Shown: positions 25,128 through 36,015, counted from the first letter of the stretch. The stretch is 64,000 nt of DNA from Phascolarctos cinereus (GCF_002099425.1 NW_018343969.1:1822001-1886000); one strand, 5' to 3'. The notes: generated from the sequence alone by a model not told the origin. Program-made: numbers and translations.

Positions 25128-26725
25128 TTTAAGTTATAAAACACATTCACACCTAATATTTTCTAATCTATTGAATTTGAAAAATAATGGATTTGCCAGC
25201 ACCTTATTTTCATTTTATTCTGGCAATTTTTGACACAGAGGATTTAAAATTTAACTTGAAAAAACTTTGATTTCAGTTCTGAAATTCTTTGACTATACAT
25301 AAATCCTATGCAGACAGAATTAGTTCATATAAACCATTCAAATGGTCATTTTGTTGCATGGAATAAATGTATATAACCCTAAGAATAATCTTTTATATAA
25401 CTTTATGTAATTAAAAATGTAAAATTTATACCATAATTTAGAAGTAAAAATATACCTCTTATATTCATCAGAGAACTGCTTCATTCCTAGATAACTATGA
25501 GTTTCTCATGCTAAGTAATTTCTTAACACCACTGTATAGTGAATAACTCAATATTGTATATCTTAGGATTTGATGTAATTACCTAAATATTACACTGTAT
25601 TATAATCTATTAGAGAAGGGATCTTGCCTCCATTATGTTTTTACAATTTTAGTAGAATTTTTGATTGAGTAAATTAGTCTGCAATGAACCATTTATAGAT
25701 GTCTACATAGTTGAAGCTATGGATGGTTTTTGTTATCACAGTATTATTAATATCAATCCACCTACAGAAGAACAAAAATGTCTTTTCCTAAGATACAAAA
25801 GGAAAATTTCTGGAGAGATGTAGGCAGTTGTATAAGCTTTAACATAATTCTTAATTAAGCATTGAAGAAGATAAACATTTGAACTGTTTTTCATATATTA
25901 TCTAAAGTTAATCCAGACTCAATACATTTCTCTCAAATTGGGAACAGGTTTAAAAAACCAGTAGATTTCCAAACACTTTGGCTACCTCTGCTATTCAACA
26001 TTTGTTCTAATGCACTTAATGGACATCTGCTCTAAGGCATACAGCTATTGCTAACATCTCTCCTTTAGCCTGCAGCACTTATATTTTGCTTATGAAAAAG
26101 GGGGGTGGGGGAGTATTTTTTGAAAAGTATAGACAATGAATAGGACTTCTTTGACCATAAAGATGAGTAGTTTAGCTTTGAAAATGTGTGAATACTTAAA
26201 AGTTTGGCATATCTATCTCTTATGGCCTTTGGAAAGACCAAATTTTTGTAAACCAATAGTTATCCTTCTAATGTTATTTATTAGGAACATTGAGAGAAAT
26301 GAATGTGCTGCATTACCCAGTAATTAAAGATTCAGTGAACCAGGGTAATAATAGTCCTTTGCCAAAATTCACCTGGCATGAGGCCCTGGAATATTATATT
26401 AAATCCCAGGCAACAGAAACAACACCACGGAAATAAGGAACTGATGATTCAAGGTTGGCAGGATCACCTTGTACTCAGTGTCAAGATACAGCTTTGATAG
26501 ACTGTTCAATAAGAATGCTGTACAATGGAGCATTTTTATCCCTCCAGACTGCACCTGGAGTTCAATAGCTATAATGAAGATGTCAAAAGGGAAGGTGACA
26601 AGGTACAACTTTGAAAATGAATGGAAAGAGACAAATGGGAAAGTTTTATGGTGCTTGATAGCTATGAAGGATTTTACATGTATCATCTAACTTGCTTACA
26701 AGTACCCTGTCAGGTAGGTTTGAGA
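25128..26725. other. No gene recognised
   Basis: AT-rich, almost free of recognisable repeats. A 74-codon frame at 26469-26690 has no cadherin or other motif I can identify. Confidence 0.45.
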
Positions 26726-26726
26726 G

Positions 26727-26935
26727 GCAGCATGGTGCACCGAAAAGGGTGTTGAACTTGGAGTTTCAGTACTTGAGTTCAAATTCTTCTGCTGCTATTT
26801 TACTACTTACATGACCTTGGACAACTCACTTAATCATTTGGATCCTTCTTCTGATCATCCCTTAGTTCATCTATAAAATTAGGGGGTTGGGATAAATGAT
26901 TCCTCAGGTTCCTTCTGGCTTTAGACCCATGATGT
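26727..26935 (+). mobile_element. MIR-type SINE, forward, long
   Basis: GAGGCAGCATGGTGCACCGA start, CATGACCTTGGACAACTCAC core, and a GGTTCCTTCTGGCTTTAGAC end. Confidence 0.85.
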
Positions 26936-27104
26936 TAAGCTCTGCATTGGGTTTTCTGAAACTCACTAACTACATAAGCAAGATTAAGTCACTTAAAATC
27001 TCTGAATCTCATTTTGGTCATTTCTATTGAAGTAGAGAGAAGGATAAATATCTATGCCCTTCTATCCACTGAAGTTCAGTACTTTATGTTGGCCACATCC
27101 ATAA

Positions 27105-27262
27105 AGTCAAAAAACTTGAAGACCAATTGAAGGGATGGTGTCACACATCTCAACCATTGGAAATGGGAAAAGAAAGACTTCAACCAGGCAGTAGGCAGAC
27201 AGAAGAGTTAAGAGGGCAAAAAGAGTAACAAGAGAATCTCTCTTTGTCTGACTTTCTCTAAC
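27105..27262 (+). repeat. Direct-repeat pair, copy B
   Basis: Second copy of the 165-bp unit at 24958-25127, same orientation, 2.1 kb away. Confidence 0.85.
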
Positions 27263-27522
27263 TTATACTTCCCCAGAAAAACAGCTGAGATGAGAATCAG
27301 TTCATGGTCCATGACAGTGACAAGACCATAAACCACCAACCTTCAGGATTTTAGATTTTTGATTCTTTACTTGATGACAAAACAACCTCAATCCATGACT
27401 TGAAAATCAGATTTGAACTGTGTTGCATTGTTTATGCTTTTGAGCAAACTGAACTGTGTATTTCCTAGAAGTCCTGGGCTTCAAGAAATGTATGTCTTTC
27501 TTGGCAATTTTGTCTCATTGAG

Positions 27523-27767
27523 GCTGTGGAGACACAGAAAAATGTCAGTATTTTATTGGATGTTGCTTTTATTAATTCTATGCCAAGAGTAAAACTTAGT
27601 ATACAGTATCCAAGCATGCCAGGACATTTTTTTGTGAGAAACCAATACCCTTATGCCAAAGTCATATGGCTGAAAATACAGCAAATTAAAGAAAAAGTTG
27701 GGTTCCATGATTGGAGTATAAAAACAGATTCTGGCTGGTTAAGTGTATTATTCACATCCCTTAGATG
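27523..27767 (+). CDS. Possible exon of the CDHR4-like cadherin gene
   Basis: Seen: a 245-bp open stretch (starts at codon phase 0, ends in phase 2) between a pyrimidine-rich acceptor ending TCTCATTGAG and a strong donor GTGAGT at 27768. The translation holds VSILLDVAFINSMPRV, which fits the V-x-V-x-V-x-D-V-N-D-x-x-P linker of cadherins. PSMPG follows at the place of a repeat start, and WSIKTDSGWLSV further on fits the F-S-I-x-x-x-x-G-x-L-x-V block. Inference: it would be an early exon of the gene whose last exons lie at 36.6-63.7 kb, similar to the second repeat of CDHR4. The calcium-binding residues are poorly kept, as in other CDHR4-type repeats. Exons for the intervening repeats were not found between 27.8 and 36.6 kb, so this could instead be a relic or a chance frame. 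Confidence 0.4.
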
Positions 27768-27934
27768 GTGAGTCTGAAAAGATAAGTTAAGAATTGGTTT
27801 TCCAATCTCTCAGACCATCGTGAGCTAGCTACCTCTTTAGAACTTCCAGTAGGTATGCCTACCAGCTCCTGTTCTTTCCTACTTAATAGGATCAGCAAAG
27901 TGGCACTCCATGCCACCTAGTGGTGAAATGTAAA

Positions 27935-28055
27935 ATTGTGATCATAAAGCCTGTTTTTCTTCTTCATAGTGATCTTGTAGGGAATTAAATGACACAATAT
28001 AGGTAGAGCACTTGACAAACCTCAAAGAAATCTATATGAATGTCAATTATTATCA
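27935..28055 (+). mobile_element. MIR-type SINE, 3' part
   Basis: ATTAAATGACACAATATAGG, AGAGCACTTGACAAACCTCA and ATATGAATGTCAATTATTAT match the 3' part of MIR-like marsupial SINEs. Confidence 0.65.
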
Positions 28056-28109
28056 TTTAGAGGATTGAAAACTAATATACCTTTAGAATACTTGATAGTT
28101 ATGAAGTTA

Positions 28110-28260
28110 TGTATGTGTATGTATATATATATACATATATATATACTTGCATATATAATATGTATTGGTATATGTTGACATATATCAATATCGATACATA
28201 TTATGTATATACGCATATATGTCAACATGTATCAATACCGATATATATCTATGTATACAT
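28110..28260. repeat. TATG-rich low-complexity tract with hairpin
   Basis: Alternating TATG/TATA repeats. ATGTTGACATATAT at 28172-28185 is perfectly inverted at 28215-28228, leaving a 29-base loop, and the pairing continues imperfectly outward. Confidence 0.85.
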
Positions 28261-28261
28261 G

Positions 28262-28866
28262 TTCCCTACTCTAGTCCATCCTCCATTTAGCCACTAAAGT
28301 GATTTTCCTAAAGCGCTGATCAGACCATGTCATCTCTCTACTCAATAAACTCCAATGGCTCTCTATTATCTGTAAGATGAAATATAAAATCCTATATGTG
28401 ACATTCAAAACCCTTCATATTGTAACCCCACACTCCCCTTCCCAGTTTTCTTAAATCTTACTCCTCATCATCTACTCTTTGATCCAGCGACAATGGTTTC
28501 CTTGTTGTCTCATAAACAAGATACTCCACCTCTAGGCTCCCAGAATTTTTCTGGCTGTCTCCCATGCCTGAGGTGCTCTGCCTTCTGATCTCTGCCTACT
28601 GCCCTTCTTGGCTTCCTTAAGTCTCAACTAAAATCTCTCTTCTATAGGAAGACTTTCCCAACTTCTCTAAATTCTAATGCCTTCCCTCTCTTAATTATTT
28701 CCTATTTATACTGTATATAATTTATTTGTATGTATTTGTTTGCTTGTTGTCTCTCACATTATGTTTTAGCTCCTTGAAGACAGAGACTATATTTTGCCTC
28801 TTTTTGTATCCCTGGTGCTTAGCACAGTGCCTGGTACATAGGAGGTGTTTAATAAATTTTTATTGG
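28262..28866 (+). mobile_element. L2 fragment, post-RT to 3' end
   Basis: CTAGTCCATCCTCCATTTAG, AAAGTGATTTTCCTAAAGCG, CAATAAACTCCAATGGCTCT, CATGCCTGAGGTGCTCTGCC and a tail with GCACAGTGCCTGGTACATAG. A clean example of the 3' 600 bp. Confidence 0.9.
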
Positions 28867-29100
28867 GGGCAGCTAGGTGGCACAGGGAATAGAGTACTGG
28901 GCCTGGAGTCAGGAAGACTCATCTTCCCGAGTTCGAATTTGGCCTCAGACACTTATTTGTATGAGCATGGGCAAGTCATTCAGCCCTATTTGCCTCAGTT
29001 TCCTTATCTATAAAATGAGTTGGAGAAGGAAATCACTCCACTATCTTTGCAAAGAAAACCTGAAATGGAGTCAAAAAGAGTTGTTGGATATGGCTGAAAA
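28867..29100 (+). mobile_element. Marsupial SINE (MAR1/SINE1 type)
   Basis: GGGCAGCTAGGTGGCACAGG start directly after the L2 tail, CAGTTTCCTTATCTATAAAA and CTATCTTTGCAAAGAAAACC. Confidence 0.9.
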
Positions 29101-29184
29101 TATTTATTGACTTGCTTATTTAAAGAAAGCTGGCCTAAGAGTACAGAATACCTGAAGTCTAAATCTCAACTTTAGATAACTTTA

Positions 29185-29395
29185 TCTTTCAGTGGTCTAA
29201 GATAACTCTCTGACTATAAATTGCAGAGCAGGTAAAAAGCTGCATTAGAAGCTAGAGTTTCCTCACTGGGAATCTGACTGGATAAAATCACAGACATAGT
29301 TAAAAAAAGTTAAATTACTTAAGACAGATCGCAAAGTTAGTAAGTTGCAGAGCTAGAAATAGAATCCAGTCACTGCTCCCAAATTCAGTATACTT
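29185..29395 (+). mobile_element. THER1-like 3' part plus reverse MIR piece
   Basis: AACTCTCTGACTATAAATTG and AGAGCAGGTAAAAAGCTGCA match the 3' part of the copy at 18712. It is followed by a reverse MIR-like piece (GTTAGTAAGTTGCAGAGCTA). Confidence 0.6.
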
Positions 29396-29765
29396 TGAAA
29401 TAAAACATCAATTCTCTCTTTATAATGGTTTAATGTACATTAATTATTGTCACATTGTATGAAGTGGTTGTTTTGATCCCATTGTTTCTGCAAAATTAAT
29501 AATTAGGATCTTTGAACTATTTTTTTAAATATAGCAATAGTTAACTTTTAAAAATAAAATATCCTATGAATCTTTTTTAAAAACTTCTTTCATTTAAGTC
29601 ATGTCATTATTTTATTCTTGTTTCTGATAACTTCATCATAATGTCTTTTTAAAAAATGATTCAATATAAAAAAAGGACAATATTATCTGGAGTCACTTTT
29701 TCTATGTGATGTTGACTTATATGAGCATATTTTACTTATTCTTTCTCTAGTACTTCAAGAGATCT
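29396..29765. other. No gene recognised
   Basis: Very AT-rich; no repeat or frame of note. Confidence 0.5.
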
Positions 29766-29960
29766 ATGATCTCATCAGTGTGTATATTCCTACTGGCAGA
29801 AACATTGAAACCCATCTAGGCGTTCACTTCTATGATTTGTCCCTATCCTTCCACAGATCTTTAAGCAGAGAAGCCATTCAATATGCTAAAGGCTTTCCTT
29901 TAGGTATTCTTATTGTCTTGGTCATCAGTGGAACATCCTGACCATTCATTTTTTCCATAT
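29766..29960 (+). repeat. Unclassified dispersed repeat, copy 3
   Basis: ATGATCTCATCAGTGTGTAT, ATTCCTACTGGCAGAAACAT align with copies near 1100 and 18440. A 60-codon open frame runs through it, but the other copies do not keep the frame. Confidence 0.4.
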
Positions 29961-30735
29961 TTTCACTATATGTCTAGCTCATTTCCCTATTTGATTACAT
30001 TTTTCTTCATTAATATTCCTTGTTGCACTTGAATGTGAGTCAGAATTGGAAATATTCCACCATTTTCTTGTTTCATTTCCATTTACTTTCCATTGGTATT
30101 TAAGTAAATAAATTTTTTATATGGGGTCATAAATGGATTCAAAATATAGTGAATTTTGCTCTGTAGCAAGCTTTTTATGAAAGGCCAAATTGATTTTTTT
30201 CTAAAAAAGGAGGAATTAAATTAGACAAATGAATATAGATCTAAAGTAAATTCTCATTGTTCATGATCATTGTTCATAATTATTTGAAGTGGGGGAATTC
30301 TGACTGATTTTGACTTTAAGCATCTGTCCATTTTGGACTACCCCAGTCATCAGAGGATATTAAATACTCTTTATTTTGGGTCACTTAATTCTTGAAGCTC
30401 TCAGGTTAACCCATCAGCCACAGCTAATATATATTGTACCTGTAATTTATTCCAATTCATTGCTAATATTATTCAGTTGGCTCATAAGAGATTGAAATCA
30501 TATGAAATTTAGCACAATTTTAATGATTTTAGGGGAGAAATATCTATTGTTAATATGAAACATAAAGGATTATGAATTTTTTTCTATTTACAATTTGTTG
30601 ATTCAGTCAATCAGTACTTTGTTATCTGTTTTCAAAACTTCTGAGTAGTTTTATTACACTTTTCCTACACTATGGTATTCAGGCTTTTTAATATTTCATT
30701 GATTTTTTTTTGAGATGGGGAATACCTATCATCGC
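29961..30735. other. No gene recognised
   Basis: AT-rich; nothing identified. Confidence 0.5.
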
Positions 30736-30924
30736 TTAATTATCTTTGTACTTTTTGTCTTTAAGGTACATCTCTTTGACCTTTTCAGAATTCATAAGTT
30801 CTTCCAAATTTGTTGTCTTTCGATTCTCTTCTGCCAATTGTTCTTCTACTTCTTTATGTTTTTAGTTCCAAATCCATCATTTTTTTAGAACTTCTCCATC
30901 ATATACTCTATTTACTTTATTGTT
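30736..30924 (-). pseudogene. Possible relic of a coiled-coil protein gene, unidentified
   Basis: On the minus strand a 39-codon run ending at the stop 30736-30738 reads KEVEEQLAEENRKT, NLEELMNSEKVKEM and YLKDKKYKDN. It is rich in charged residues with a heptad-like pattern, unlike the surrounding AT-rich noise. Upstream in the same frame is NNKVNRVYDGEVLKK, separated by two stops; a neighbouring frame reads MMDLELK across that gap. This is what a frame-broken processed pseudogene or LINE ORF remnant looks like. I do not recognise the family. Confidence 0.3.
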
Positions 30925-31299
30925 CTATTTTTTATCTAGAAACCTCTGATATCCAACCTAATTGTCTTACAAATATTTTATTTTAAAAGTTTGAAAAATC
31001 TCTCCTGTTGGTATTATTGCTGTACTCCAAACCAGGCCACCAGAACCCATGCTTAGGAAGAGCTAAGACACTTGGATCTACAATCCCTGGTACCGTACTG
31101 CCTCATCTTTAGTCTGGCCATTTTCCTATTTTCCCTTTAACATACTATCCTTATCCTTCTGACTTAGAGAATGGTAATAAAATTGTAATTACCATTTTCT
31201 CTGGAAAAAAGAGTGTGTCAGTGGAACTCACTATTGTTTTATTCAGTACTTCAGGTATTTCCCATAGCATAACTCCCTTCTCTAGTCATCATACCCCTA
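30925..31299. other. No gene recognised
   Basis: Could include the 5' part of the relic at 30736-30924, but no continuous frame is visible. Confidence 0.4.
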
Positions 31300-31425
31300 T
31301 ATATGTGTTGTCTCTCATTTAGAATGTAAGTTTCTTGAGGTCAGGGACTGTCTTTCTTTTGCATTTGCAACCCTATGCTTAATACAGTACTTAATACAGT
31401 ACACAATTAGTGTTTAATATCCTTT
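31300..31425 (+). mobile_element. L2 3' tail fragment
   Basis: AGAATGTAAGTTTCTTGAGG, TCAGGGACTGTCTTTCTTTT, CTTAATACAGTACTTAATAC. Confidence 0.75.
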
Positions 31426-31506
31426 TCTTCCTTCCTTCCTTCCTTCCTTCCTTCCTTCCTTCCTTCTTCCTTCCTTCCTTCTTCCTTCCTTCCTTCCTTC
31501 TTTCCT
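31425..31506. repeat. (CCTT)n microsatellite
   Basis: About 19 CTTC units with two interruptions, following the L2 tail. Confidence 0.95.
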
Positions 31507-31624
31507 TCTCTTCCCATTTCTCTCTCCAGCTATCTCCCCATATTTCTCTAGAATTGTGATTTCATTAGTTCAGGGATCTTAGAACATGAAAAGTCTCTCT
31601 ACTAATGCAAATGGGCCCTTTTTA

Positions 31625-32115
31625 AAATTCTGTTCATTTCAAAAGGCTTATGCATATTGTCTACTAGGTGCAAGGTGGTATATTATGATTTGGGGATACA
31701 CATACAGAAAAGAAAGTATTCTATCGATGCTTACATTCCACTAACATATACTAAAATAAGTAAATAGAAACTATATAAAGAGTAAATACAGTAGTGGGGG
31801 GATGAGGGGGTGAGAGGTAGGGGATGGGGGGGAAGGATGAGAGAGAGGAAGGGAGGGAAGCACTAACACCTGGAAGATTAAGAAAGGGATCTTTCAGGAA
31901 ATGGTACTTAAGAGTTTCCCAGAGGAGGAGGTGAGGAAGGAGAGCATCAACAGGCAGGAAAAATAGACTGTGTCTAAGCCCAAAGGCTTCAGCTGTAATG
32001 TTACACAGTGGGAGGAATAAGTAAGTCAGCTTGGCTGGAACTTTGACTGAATGAGGGGGAGTAAGGTGAAATCAGTCTAGAGGTGTTGTAACCAGATTGT
32101 GAAGGATTTTAAATG
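31625..32115 (-). mobile_element. L2 3' part, reverse
   Basis: TGTCTACTAGGTGCAAGGTG, TGGGGATACACATACAGAAA, GGTACTTAAGAGTTTCCCAG, and GAAGGATTTTAAATGCCAAG at the far end. Contains the G-rich tract at 31796. Confidence 0.75.
31796..31832 (+). other. G-run cluster (possible G-quadruplex)
   Basis: Four or more runs of at least three G within about 37 bases (GGGGGG, GGGGG, GGGG, GGGGGGG), inside the reverse L2 fragment. Confidence 0.6.
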
Positions 32116-32930
32116 CCAAGGATGATGTATGATGTGGGTTAAGCACACTCTGTGAATGGATACCCAGACACTGGGTGTCATTGAGTGAGGTTCATTCTAC
32201 ACCTACATCACTGAGATGCTGGACCATTCCATTAGTCACTTGGCCATAGGCTGGGGGAGTATTAGATCCCACAATGAAGTCACCCCTCAATTAGGGAAAA
32301 AATGAGATTCTCTCTTTCTTGGGATTCAGCTATTAGAGTATGGCTTTCATAAAAATAGTCAGAGAATAGTTCTGTTAGTAAATATTACCTAATAGAGATA
32401 GAGAGCTTAATTATTACTAGCAAAGTTAGCAGAGAAACAACTGAACCTAAAAAAAAAAAGCTGTGAGCTTTAAATTGCCTTCTGAAAGTCTTTCACCTTT
32501 GATAAAGTGAATCACTGTATGTGATAAGATAATTACAATTGGAAGAAAGTAGAAAAAAATGTGTTGAATTTGTTGCTTAATGCACCCAGACAGTTCTGTT
32601 GTTCAAAGCCATAACCAGGTACTACTTCCTCTACAAAGATTCTCCTTCCTGCACGTCTCATTCCTCATCCTTTGACTTCTTGTGCTCAGTTGTTCTCTTC
32701 TTTCATAGTTAAGTGTATAACTAAATACCGTAATTATATTTTGGCAACAAGTTTAATTTTTTGAAGCAAAATATTTTATTTTTTGTGGGTTCTCTGTATC
32801 CTAAATATTGGAAGAAAAATAGACTGCAAATCTTTTTTGGTATGTCAAAGATTTCAACATCTATGTTGTTGCTGAAACTCCCTCTAACCTCACAGGATTA
32901 GGCCTTATTTCCATTTTCTAAAACTTAGCT
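32116..32930. other. No gene recognised
   Basis: Possible decayed L2 at 32625-32700 (CTCCTTCCTGCACGTCTC); the rest is unassigned. Confidence 0.4.
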
Positions 32931-32934
32931 TAGG

Positions 32935-33085
32935 GACAGCTAGATGGTGCAGCAGATACCCTAGAGTCAGGAGGACCTGTGTTCAAATCCGGCCTCAGAC
33001 ACATGATACTCACTAGCTGTGTTACTCTGGGCAAGTCTCTTAACCCCAATTGCCTCACCAAAAGCAAACGACAAAAAAAACCCCT
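32935..33085 (+). mobile_element. Short SINE, WSINE1-like
   Basis: GGGACAGCTAGATGGTGCAG start, CTAGCTGTGTTACTCTGGGC core, and an end of AATTGCCTCACCAAAAGC plus A-rich tail. Confidence 0.85.
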
Positions 33086-33094
33086 TAGTTTAAA

Positions 33095-33990
33095 AGAATT
33101 TATTAAATACTTATTATGTTAGAGTATTTCCCTAATTATTCAGGTTAAAAAAATTCTGCTCTGAAGAAACTTTCAATCATCAAGGGAATAAGTTGCACAA
33201 ACAGATATAATACAAGTTCAAATGCAGTGAATGAACAAGAGAGATCAAAGTGAGACATGGAGGCAGGAGTATCTTTATAGAGGAAGTAGTACCTGGTTGT
33301 GGCTTTGAATTTCAGTAGGTTATAATGTGAAAGGTAAAGTGAGAGTTATCTATGTCAGGTATGAGAGAAGGCCTGCACAAATCCATGAAGTCCATAGAAG
33401 CAAGAGAGGCAGTTCCAAGATCAGAGAGTTGCTAGGAGGTCTCATTTGGCTGTAATACAAGATACTTGTAGTTTAGTTCTGTGAAAACAGGTTGTATTTA
33501 GATTGTAGAATGCCTTGAATTCTTGGCCAAGGAATTTTTATATGACATTTTAGGTAACTGAAGCCAAGGAAGGTTTTTAAGCAGATGTATGACCTGGTCA
33601 GATCTTTGTATTATGAAGAGTATTTTGGAAGCTCTGTCAATGTTGAATTATAGATGAGAGTGATAGGAAACAAAGGAGATCAATTAAGAGGCTAACCCAA
33701 TTGTCTAAATGTGAAGTGATACAGTCCTCAATTAAGAGAGTTCTCCGTGTGCGTGGAGGGGAGAGTACGGATGGGAAAATGGTGGTAATTGGGGAGTGCT
33801 ATTGGGGGTTTAAGAAAAGAGAAGACAGCATTTAGTAGCTGCTGTGTGGACTATGAGAAAGAGCTAGTCAGAGGTGAATAATAGGATCACTATGTATCTG
33901 AAAGGCCATGTGGTAATTAATACATGGCTAGGCATGAACCTGTTACAAGGAAGGAGTAGTAGGCATATCTAAAATTTCAAGCTGGATGTG
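33095..33990 (-). mobile_element. L2 3' part, reverse
   Basis: TTATTAAATACTTATTATGT, CTGCTCTGAAGAAACTTTCA, AGGAAGTAGTACCTGGTTGT, AGGTTTTTAAGCAGATGTAT and GTATTTTGGAAGCTCTGTC follow the reverse L2 order. Diverged. Confidence 0.6.
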
Positions 33991-34440
33991 ATACTGTTGA
34001 TGTAGGCCCTGTCTTGTAAGAAACAGAAGCACAGAAATTTCTTTGTTTCAGAAGGATTTGCATAGCTGATATGATACCTGGTAATCCCAAGGTCAAGTAA
34101 AGGCCCCTAGTGTGGGAGACTTTTTACTTCCTTAGGTCTGGTAGGTTCCTCACCCCACAGGGACTGCATCAGTCATCATTATGTGTGTATCTCCATGGGG
34201 AAGAAAGAGAGAAAATAAAGTTTTGACACACACCAAAATTATCAGCATGTATCCTTAATATGTGTTTGAGAATATATCCTATTTTGGCTTAGATACGTGT
34301 TTGAGAGCGTATCCTATTTTGGATTTAGGATGACTTCCATAATCTCTGACCACAGCTCAGTAGAAGGTAGATAAGAATAATTTGTAGGGAAGCTAGTAGC
34401 ACAGTTGTTTAATTTCCTTTAGTCACTTCAAGACTTGGCA
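33991..34440. repeat. Unassigned; holds a 35-bp tandem duplication
   Basis: The segment TGTTTGAGAATATATCC / CCTATTTTGG recurs at a 35-bp step (34257-34327, two copies, about five differences). The rest is not recognised. Confidence 0.6.
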
Positions 34441-34454
34441 GGTGGAAGAGAAGT

Positions 34455-34630
34455 TAAGTACATCAGAAAAAACTCTGGAGTTTAAAACTGAGGACTTGGC
34501 CTATTGATGTACTACTTACTATCTTATGACATTGGATAGATCATTGTATCTGTGCAGGTCTCAATTTCCTTATCTGTAAAAAAGAGAGCGTTGGGTGAGA
34601 TGACCTTCCAGGTTGAAATTTATGATTAGA
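34455..34630 (+). mobile_element. MIR-type SINE, forward
   Basis: TACTACTTACTATCTTATGA, CATTGGATAGATCATTGTAT, TCAATTTCCTTATCTGTAAA. Confidence 0.75.
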
Positions 34631-34639
34631 TTATACATT

Positions 34640-35420
34640 TGATGGTGTGGATTGCCAAGGGCTGGGGAATAACAGGGTTGAATTATGAAAAGACAATGAG
34701 TGTTAGACTGGTAGTGTAAAAGGACAAAAGGTTGTGATTAGATAAGGAATTTCAGCATCTTAGATTTAAAAGAGTTTCATTTAATGATTAGATAGTTTGA
34801 CAATGCCTATGAATGGCCTAGGTACAGGGGAGATTAAAGTCTTAGGAATTCAGCATTTGAGAGAGCTCAGTGTACCCAATGTTTCATCAATATAGATTCC
34901 ATTGATATGGATATGACATATCTGCCATTCCTGGAATGATGGCAAAGGTGGGAAAGCATAGAAGATTCTGAGGAAGGTGATGAAGAGTCACTGAGGAAGG
35001 TATGAAAGTATTCTGAGAGTCAGTAAATGGCAAGTGCAAGGATTTGGAGAGATTATTGAATGATAGTGGCAGGTCAAAGGTTAGGAAATGGTGGAAGGTG
35101 GACAGGAAGGAAGGTGTAAGCAGTCTATTTCTGTACTGGAGATCTTGAGATTAGTAGTGGCCGGTATTGAAAAAATAATAAAGAATATGGTAGCCTCAGA
35201 GAAGAGTCATCAAGTTGATGTTAGAGATGGAAACAATCTAAAAGGAAGAGATAAAAGCTGAATAAAAGGGGTTGCAAAAGGTTTTAAGGCAGCTAGAGAC
35301 TGTGGAGGGGTAGGTAAGATCTGATAAGAGGTCTATGTAAAAAGAGAAGTAACAAACATGGTTTGAAGAGCAGCACTTTGGGAGATAAGCTTAAATGATT
35401 TGATAGGCAAATGGTTGTTG
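34640..35420 (-). mobile_element. Probable L2 middle part, reverse
   Basis: Purine-rich + strand of the kind produced by reverse L2 ORF2 (runs of GAAGG, GAGAT, GGTAAG) with no diagnostic motif. Assigned by composition and by its place between other reverse L2 pieces. Confidence 0.3.
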
Positions 35421-35734
35421 AATTAATCAGCCTTAAGTTTATCTAAATGGTAATATAATGGAGACTTCAAAATTGTTTTCTTCATGATTTAAATAGACTT
35501 AATTGTAGCAAGCAATGGCCCTAGGCTTTGGTGGGATACTGTATCAGTTTTGACTGCAAATGAAGACCTGTTCTCCCTTTGTTAGTATAAAAGTCATAAT
35601 TTAGAATATAATGACCTTTTTTTTTTAAATTGCAGGACAAATTTATTCAGATTAATATGCATTGGTTAACAAATTTTATTTTATTATGAAAAGAGCATGA
35701 CATTTAACCTCTATGAACTTCAATTGTCTCACAT
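35421..35734. other. No gene recognised
   Basis: AT-rich, nothing assigned. Confidence 0.5.
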
Positions 35735-36015
35735 GTGAAAAAGTAGTAGTTGGATAATGCCACCTCCTCATGGAATCTCTAGCTCCCCTGAATGTTCAGC
35801 TCAAGTGTTCCTTCCACAAAGGGCCTTTCCTTTTCCCCTCACCCAGTTTCTACTGGACTCCTCTTGACCTTCAAATTACTTTGTATTTACCTATTTATAT
35901 ACATATTGCTGCCCCTCAGTAGGATGTAAAACTCTTTGAGGTTGAAAACTCATTTATTTCCTTTGTATCCTGAATACCTAGCACATATTAGGCACTTAAT
36001 AAAAAATGTATTTCC
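35735..36015 (+). mobile_element. L2 3' tail
   Basis: GAATGTTCAGCTCAAGTGTT, CTTCCACAAAGGGCCTTTCC, TTTGTATTTACCTATTTATA and ACCTAGCACATATTAGGCAC. Confidence 0.8.

Noticed and set aside
26469-26690. 74-codon frame in repeat-free DNA
   Set aside because: No cadherin or other motif, and no convincing acceptor or donor pair.
28043-28297. Open frames on both strands rich in Tyr and Ile
   Set aside because: Produced by the TATG/CATA low-complexity tract.
34016-34240. Stretch with an AATAAA and a possible LTR-like layout
   Set aside because: No paired end, no primer-binding site, no internal viral sequence and no target duplication; not enough to call a retroviral fossil.
34640-34740. GLNYEKTMSVRLVV frame resembling the cadherin LDYE block
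   Set aside because: Followed by a stop, no splice sites, and it lies in purine-rich sequence that fits reverse L2.
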